Source of the DNA: Sipunculus nudus
Taxonomy: Eukaryota > Annelida > Sipuncula > Golfingiida > Sipunculidae
Direction of reading: 5' to 3'
NCBI GenBank assembly: GCA_026874595.1
Contig: CM049316.1
Location: 53,949,676-54,013,675 of the forward strand
DNA length: 64,000 nt
The notes under the pieces were generated by a model. That model was given only the letters and a program-made list of their open reading frames with translations. It was not told the origin of the DNA and searched no databases. Both the position numbers and the translations under genes were made by a program. Below are positions 53,201-62,600 of this stretch, in pieces; position 1 is the first letter of the stretch, and each line of letters begins with the position of its first letter.

Positions 53201-56200
53201 TGAATGATTGTTTACATGACTTTAAGTTCCAACTCTTTATTCACAGGATATTGCCTTGGTGCCCTAGAATTTTCAAGGCGCGCTCTCGGTAGTGTATTAA
53301 TCTCTTGACAAGGCAGCGTGATTCATATCGGTATAATACTGAAACTGTTTGCATAAATACATGAGTTGCTGGCAGGTTAGTTATCCAAGGTTGTGCAGTG
53401 GTTCATGCAGGAGTATAATTAATTGTAAGTAGCTCTTTCGGCATTGCCTGGATAATACTATAATGGTACATATATCCGTGACTTAATGTTATATCTTTGT
53501 TCTTTTTTAAGATAAAAAAATATATGTGTAGCATATTCAATACCATTTGTATCGATTATTTGTTTACTTAAATATTTAAAGTACGCTCATAATACTTGAA
53601 CCGTTTTTACAGTAATTATTATAATAAAAATGAACTCTCTTATGATATTGACCTCAGTCAGTGATGTAATATATCAACCGATTAAATCACGTGGTGGTTG
53701 ATTATTTTGATATATTACACTTATTAAATATATAGATTCTTTAAAGAGCTATATCGGCCGTGTGACGGGACAAGGCCTCGGACGGTGCTATTTGTTTACG
53801 AGTTTATACAGTTCGATATGCAGCGATTTGTTGCGACAACTTACATAATTTCTGGAATTTATGGCATCCGACAACCCCACGCAACACGATTCCCCAGTGA
53901 ATGTTTTAAACCGATGAGTCTTTGACTGGAAAGCTAAATAAAGGTTTTACTTTATATATTAAAATGGGTCTGCATTGTGAATATTTCATATAAATTGGCC
54001 TATTCATATACTATTGTTACTTTTAAGCCTATCAGACAAAATATTTGATACATAAACTTATTTATTTTACATGGATTGTACATATAGGTATTATAACTAA
54101 TCGCGGCACTCTCTATAGCTCAGATTGTGGCGTTCGGTAGTCTGTAGAGGTGGAGGAAACCGGAGAACCCGGAGAAAACCACCGGCCTTGGAAGGTAACT
54201 ACAACCCACTCTCAAAGCTACGCCATGGATCAAACCCGTGTCGCCAGCGGAGAGAGCGGAGCGTTTTACCCCTCGACTCGTACCACTGGTACTACATAAA
54301 CATATATACGATATCGTAGGGAATATAAGAAAATTGTATGGAATTGCACGATATAAGGTCTGTTGTAATTTATTGTCTGTCAGCTGTCTTTATATCAACC
54401 ATTCTGCAGACCTTCTCCCCGGTTCACATAGGTCTGCAGCTGTGCGTGTATTGTAAAATAACTCACAACCGACATCGCCATGAAATACCTGACGTGTCAA
54501 AGGAAATTAATGACTCTATGACAGCTAATAACCAGTGATCCACGGAATGTATTGACTTTTGTACATCTAATTTTGAGTGCATTGGACCTGATTTGACATA
54601 ACATATTATGCTTTTAGCTATCGGTATTGTAAAAAAAATGGTTTATATTCATATTAGACCCTATAGAGTATACATTGTTTTAAACCTGGTACAGTGGTCT
54701 TTCACTAGTTGTCACATAATTTTGTAACATTTTAAAATAAAAAATAAAAGGTTTGCTATCTTTAGCAACCAGTAACAGTTAGTCATTTTTTTTTTATTAA
54801 TATCAAACATCATGACAATTTCTGGTTTATTTTTTCTTTATGATGTATCTATCTGTCATAAAACGTAAAAATTTTTATTTTTATTCAATAAAAAAATTTA
54901 ATTTTTATTTTTCAACCAGAAAGACACCCATGTAATTTGCCTTGAATCAAATCTTATCCAACGTACTTGAACGGACTATACTTTACCCCTTCACTACATT
55001 TATACCTACACGATCTGTGTGTGTAGAGGCCACGGTACATTGTGAGGCGCAGGTATTGACGTCCACAGTCTTAACCAGCAGAGTCGTACACGTGGGAGTC
55101 CAATTCTTTGGCATATCTGGTATCACCCCAAACAGCCAATTAGACTTTTAGATACCTTCTATAACCTTCCTAGCTCTCTCCTTCTTCATGGAGGAGGTGA
55201 TGATTTGTCATTTTATTAGCTGCTGTAGTTAATTACATATATATGATCGGCACAACACCTATACAACGCTAATAGAAGTGACCATGGATGTTAATACCAA
55301 TGTTGGAATGTAACAGTTAATTTGATGGAATTAGATACCTCATAAATGAATAAGAGATTGAAGAAAACTGTTAACTTATTTCTTTATCATTAATATTTAT
55401 CTCACTGTGTCCTAGCAATAAAAAAAGATAGGCCTTACTTGGACCTAACCTTATTCGATACTCGTGAAATAGTAAATTAGAACTCAATGGAGCCAGTATT
55501 TAATTAGTCCTGTAGCCCTTGGCGTGGCTCATTCAATCCTCGGGATGAGAATTGACATAAACAAGTACGAGTGACACTGTGCATGACGTATGGACATAGC
55601 TCATATGACCTGGAAGTTTTCTGAGAGCATTCTAAGGTATAACATGCACTACCCATCTTCGCGGACTCTTAATACCGTGTATCCTCTACATACCCCCAGG
55701 TCAAAACTCACCCGGCGTCCCTGCTCAAAGTCTGAACTCTAACACTGCGTGGAGATGAATACTGCTGTTGACGAATTCTTCATTTCCACCAGAAAGTAAC
55801 GATGAGCACATGTAAATTCTGTAGCTGTATTGTTTTCTCTGTCTGCTGACATTCATAAGGCGTAAAGAAATATAATAAGCACAAACAATGCCCGTTTAAG
55901 TGAAACATTATCACCTGCCAGATTAATCCATTTTTTTTATTCTTACAAGTGCTTAACCAATCAGGCTGAATGACGTTTACCCTGTGTGATTTTACGACGT
56001 CCCTTATAAATATTTAAGGCCCTTTATTATGTAAACAACAGTAAATAAAATACCTGAAAACTGAGGAAATTTTAAGGAAACGCCCAAGCGACAAATCAAG
56101 AATATGTTAATTTCGACATACAATGCATATATTGTGACCACAATTCCTTAAACCGATGAAGCTGACACAAACACCAGAGTGGACGCCGAGTCATTTTGCT

Positions 56201-59200
56201 TGTGGCTGACTCGAATATCCCTGACCAAAGGTCAAGTAATGTTATTTTATGTCAGTATTAATCTTGGCTTTCCCATATATGATATTTTCCTTTTTGATTA
56301 ACAAGGCACTATACTGCCAATAGAACTGATTATAATAGTTTAATCCTATTTTTTCATTACCTTCATTGCAAAAGTGCAGTCAGTCTGTTATATGATTAGT
56401 TTATCATTTAACCAGTCACGTGACGTCCCACCTGGGATGAAAAGAAGTCAAGTAAACCATATTTTATCAGGAAGTTTCCCCTATTCATTTACAGAATATA
56501 GTCAATTTATTTACTTATTTATTTATTTTCATTCTTAATTAATAGCATGATGAATAACACCTTTTTAAGGCATCCAGCTGTAGCATATTAAATCAGTTAA
56601 TATTGTTCAAGAAATATTGAAGTTATACTAGCCCTATGTTATTATTTGTCAATTCAATAGAAGAATTTACTTTCTTTCTTTTTTCCTTCTTTTTTTCACA
56701 TTTTAGCGTCCTACAAAGAACCCCTATAAGGTATCACACCCCGGTTTTCATTAAGTTAGGTTTATGATTTTCTTCTGTGCACGAAAAAAGTGTCTTTTTT
56801 TATTGCCTGTTCGAACAAAAACTTAATAACTAGAAATATTCATTTTAACGAATGCAAGTCCCCGCCATTCAACATATTCGAGGTTCATTCGTGCATCGGT
56901 GACTTTACATTTGTGAACTGTCCTTGATGACGCTCCTTGATCTGGATCATGTGTTGGATCCACATCAAAATCTAATCGATTCTTCACTGGCTAATGCTCT
57001 GAGAAGGGGGAACAGGGGATTGGAACAGTAGAGTACATGACGTGATATAGGCATCCGTCGTGTTCCAGGTTTATATATATACTGTGCTGAGGCGCTGACA
57101 CGCCTTGATGTTACATTTACGGTCACACCGAACAGGTGAGTACTCTTGGCTGTCATGAATGCTTAACAATATATATCTAAAATTATTTTAACCATCGGGC
57201 TGTAGAGCACAAAACATCCTCACGTTTCACATCCATCACGGTTCTTAACCGTTAGTCTACCCCACAGCAGATCCACATTTTGTAAAAGTAAAGTGATGCA
57301 TACTTTATAGAGAAAATTTCTATATTTTAACATTGTGAAAATGGTAAATACTATATTTTTAAATTTTGTTCATTAGAATACCAAGTTAATTTCCTGATTA
57401 ATTTAACCATCCACCCTCAATGGTTCATGATCCAGCCTTACTCAAATGAAAAAATTATACACAGCCAACATGTCTGAATACATATTTCGAAAGTTCATGT
57501 CGACGTTTGGAATCGATTTATTGAGTTTCTCTCGTCCCTGAGCTACTTAATCCCCGCAAACAAAAAAAATCAGTCCAGCCTTGCGATGCTTTATTGGCAT
57601 TGGAACATACAAATCGGGACATAGCGGCGGCCGGTAGGAAGTTGTCATATTGGCCTGACGTTTCGCGCAGATTACCACGATTTTTGTTTTTTCTTCTCTT
57701 CGTAATCGTCGGGTCTACCAATTTTGCGGGATGACCGAATGCGGGCCAACAATTTTGACGATATATATCCGACAGATGTCTTTCCCGTGTTGTGTTTATA
57801 CTGTAGTACAGTACCGACGCCGATTTTATCTACGATTTATCGAAAATTCGTTGACTTGGCAAAAAATGGTTAGGCGCATATCCTGTATCGCCGACAGGAT
57901 AAAAATCTAATATTAGTAAAAAAAAAAAACCCACTATTTTCTGGTGTAATATGCACCAGGTTTTAGGCTCAAAAAGTAAAAAAAAAAAAAATGAAAATAA
58001 AATCATGGCAAATTAAACTTCTAGGCCGGTTTTTTTTTTTTGGAACCATAGCACACGATTCTCGAGCACAGAAACCCATTATAAAACATGTCTTGCTGCA
58101 GACCACGCCAGCCCATTCTGATTCAGATGTTGCCCTCTGGCTGATTAATTACATGAAACCTGCGCTATACATTCACATAGGTTTTTCCGTTCAGGATCAA
58201 TTTTCCATTTCTTGAACGAGAAGCGTTTTGCTTTACCCTTTAAAATGGAGACTGGACTGTTATGAAGAATTGTCATTTTCCATATCGACAACCTGATACA
58301 AATGTGTCTCAAAGACAGCTGCTCCCTATAGTTAAAGATGTTTTTTTTTTATTGTGTGACACGGGCGTAACTCGTGTTGTAGCGGCCTCGCCTGGCCGCG
58401 TGTTGCACTCCCAGTTTCATCCGTACTGGTTGAACTCACTTTGTCATGCTAGACTGGGGCTTTATCGCTTGGCCGGGCCGGCTCACGGTTGAACCCTGGC
58501 GTGTAGATACACAGCGTTCTTTGTTCAAGTATGTTCTTTGAGCGTGTTTATTATGTTAGATTGTTCGAGAAATGTAAATTTCTCGGCTTGAAGTGAAAAG
58601 TTATATAAAGAGGCTGTGTTTTAAAGCCGGGAGAGAGGTGAGAGAATATTCCAGCGGACACAGAAGCGTGTAAGTCAGTTTGTGGGACCGATTCCGATAA
58701 GTGCGGCAATTATAGATTTTCTTCTTTATTTGTGATGGATCTTATATAGTCTTCAGTTTGCTTTCGGGATTATAACAAGAACTTCACTTTGGATTACGGC
58801 GGAATGATTTTATAGTTACTTTGGACTGTTCATCTGAATTATATGGTTTAATGGACTTGTCGCTGTGACAGTGGTGGTATCCAGGTACTGTGCACTTTGT
58901 TTATTTTACTGGGTGATTGTATTGATATACTGCTGTTATACTGTGTAATTGTATTGATTCGGTGTATTGTAATGTTAGGGTTGTTTTGGGAATAAATTAT
59001 AGTTATTTGTTAACAAAAAACCACTGACTTCTTTATTCATTCCCCTAGACATTTCACTCTGCCTAGTGTTACAGAATCTGATTTTTTTTCTCCGTGAAAA
59101 AATTATGTTCATCACGCATACGTGACATGTTGATATTAGGTTCCGTAACAATATGTATCAAGATAAATGTAAACATGTTTTTTATGTGTGAACCTATTTT

Positions 59201-59286
59201 TTATTGAACTGACTTTCCCTGTATTATGTTGAATAACATCCACGTGCTCAAAATTTAAGCCGACCCTCATTTGTCCAAACTGTATA

Positions 59287-59336
<50 letters not shown>

Positions 59337-59606
59337 TTAATATATACACATATAACATATATACTTATATAACACACACCCTATTAAGAGCGTTCTGTTA
59401 TCATAACAAGATTAATTATCTCAGGATTCACACTTTTTGTGAACAAGGAGGGGGTAATTACTCAATTAATTCAAACCACCTTTCTCCGGGCCCCAAAGTT
59501 TGGCGTTGTCCCGGACGAGCCCCCATTTGTTACAGATACAAATTTTCCGATCCCGGATTCGAACCCATGTCGGTTGCGCACATATCCGCCTTCATGTGCA
59601 CCTCAT

Positions 59607-59657
<51 letters not shown>

Positions 59658-62600
59658 CTAACTTTGTATGGAGACTGTAGCCTCAGACAGAATATGAATG
59701 TTGGTATATTATATGACACTCTTTGAACACTTCAATGATAAAACTAACCAACCACTGTTTTAATAGAATGTCCCGACACAGAAAGACGTGACACAGACAC
59801 TTAATGCACACACACAAATTTATATATTTCTTTATTTTATTAATACTATTTTTCAGTCTAACCAGAACTACGGGTTAGTAAAAACATAATATTAATTCCA
59901 GCATGTAAGATACAGCTTTCTTCGTTACAGGGAATAAATTTAATGTTACAATTAATAATATGTAGCAGTCATTGCATGTATAATATCGTTTCCCAATACT
60001 TTCAGATATCCAGTGTATTGAACTGTATGGCTAGGTCCAAGGAAATGTAATCATTATATATATATCAATCTGTTGAGGAATGCCTCATGCAACCCTCTCT
60101 GGATTGAAACGCCTATAGAAAAGATTGACTATACATGTACTAGCTTTAATCCTCATCAAACGTATCTATTTATACAACAAAGATATCATACTTATTTTTA
60201 CTAAATCAAACAACGTTTGGAACATTGGCCAGCAAAAGCCAAAATTGTATCTCTATTAAAAAAGTTTTAATTCATATTCACGATGAACACCTACTTCGAG
60301 ATTGTCTGAATCAGGCCACATGCTCGACTACAAATAACACCTGTTTATCTTCGGTAATCCACGTGTTACTCAAATATTCATGGACAAACATCTTCAACTG
60401 GTAATACGCTTGACTGACAGCCAGACTCTGGCTTGCTTGAGGAGTAAATCCAGGGAGTTAGGAAGGGTATTACAACTATTGAGAGTATTTGTCATGTAAT
60501 TATAAAATAACTACTGACTTACAAGTGAACATGAGGAATATATGGTTAACTTATTAAATCATACAAATGGCCTCTCAAGGATTCCTCTCAAACAGTTGTG
60601 CCAGTAAATTTTAGGCGTGTGGGATGGAAACCAAAACGAGGCAGTCCACAGCGAGTTAAGCCTTATCTGTTTGCTATTCAATACCGCGCCTGAACCCCGG
60701 GATGGCATGGTCGGTTAATCGATACAACAAATTAAAGCTGATTGTCGGTCATTGGAGAGCCAGTCAGGAGCGCATGAAGAAAATGTCCCGCTTCTCCAGC
60801 AAGACTTACTTCCCAGGTAGATAATTGTCACGCAGCAAGGGCGCAATATGTTTTTCTTTTCTCCTGCCTGTACGATTTTTGAGACAGTGTTGTCGATTGA
60901 AACTCTTCCTTGTTTGGTTATGTTTAGGGAGCTGGTGAAGACACGCGGCGCTTTGTTCCGTGTACAAGGAATGTATCATTGTCGAAGACTGACTTGACTT
61001 AAATTTGACGCTCTGTTGATATTATCTGAAGCATGGAACTTAAAATTATAGGTGCGCTTTGTATGTCAATGATGCGTTATATTTAAGTGGTCACATTTTC
61101 AGGAAGCTTAACTCTATGGATGTTCTCAGGAATATTATGATGCAAGGATTGAAAGGTGTATAACGCTGTTGTTCCCATATTTTCAGAAAGTGTCCAACAC
61201 GGTGGTTCTCATGTATGCAGGAGTTCAGTAAACATATTTGCAATACGTACAATGTTGTGGTCGTGATATTTTGATAAATGTATAAAGCGTGGGAAGTTAA
61301 ATATTTAAAACGTTATGGTCTGGATATTTGATACTTTGTGCGATCCGGTCATCATTTAATCATGTAAGAATCTATTATGTAGGAATTCTCACATTGATTG
61401 CCGTAAGTTACTTATCAACCATGATAAAGTCTTTTGTTTAGTTTAGTAATACTCTGATGACAGTGTTTTATAGAAATCTTATGTTTCAGCCATATCGGCG
61501 GTTTCCGCCATCGAAGAGCAAAGGGAACAACGAGGCAGAAGGCTCAATTCGTTCATTCCAATGTCGTCGCGTGCAAGCAGCGTGCACGAGGTCAAGGACG
61601 AACGTGATTTCCGGTTGGGATGCTGTCGCGTGAAGCTCCCATCATTCCTTCGCCCGAGCCGGTGTTTCTCTACTCTCGATCCGCAAGGTATTGTGAAATT
61701 TAATCATCATTAAAGTTAATGTTACAGTCCCACACAGGTGTTCTAAAATCTCACTATACAGGAAATGAGAACTGGTGGAACGCACCTTTATTGGTATGAA
61801 AATGTATGTCATCTGCTAGCCGATAAGAATGCACTCCTAAAATGCTTTTTTTTTCTGTGATTATAACACTCCATACACAGCTGTGAGATTTAACATATAC
61901 CCATTGATTAATGTTCAGTACATCTATGTGTATTGTATATTTGACCACTAGAAAACATTACTGTTCTGTTCTCAGCCCTATTTTGCACCAAGGAAGTTAA
62001 AATATGAACATTATAGTTCACAGGCCTAAAGCCTTATACAGGACTGCCACCAAATGCAAGATATCTACCGGCATACCTCCGCTGTTAATGCGTCAATTCT
62101 CTCTGGACAAATAATATCAGTTGTTGATGTTACAGGTGCTTCATGCTTTCCAGAATGGTTATTTTTTTAGTACAGTCCTTTCGACATACAACATTATGTG
62201 AACTTTGGTTTGTTAAAACCATAGGAAATATTTTTAATCGATTTCCTTTCTAAGAGTAACAGATCGTATCGTGCTATAACCCCAGTTAGCCCTTTGGTGG
62301 GCCGGCGACGCAACAAAAACCTGAAACCTGTTGCGTCGCCGTCGGCGGCTAGTCATCTGCCAGTGAAACCGTATAGTTTTGATCACCTGGTCGAGGTGTA
62401 AATACATACACAATTGTTTATTTGGACATTTTTGGTTATCTTTAGAAAAATAACGAAAGAATTAATGAATGTCGCAAAAGGAATGACATACGAACGTTTA
62501 AAAAGCCTCAGCCCTTTTTTCCAGTTCAGACACAAACGACAGACTCCCGGATATTTTATCTAACATGTTCTTCATATTGTTCTTATATTTTCTTAAGGCA

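Noticed and set aside
56704-56730. Microexon after a strong TTTTAG acceptor near 56706
   Set aside because: In the phase required between CNGB exons 3 and 4 it contains a stop codon, and the donor is weak.
59508-59525. 3' end of a real tRNA-Pro gene on the plus strand
   Set aside because: The sequence includes the CCA end, which eukaryotic tRNA genes do not encode, and the rest of a cloverleaf is missing; a primer-binding site fits better.
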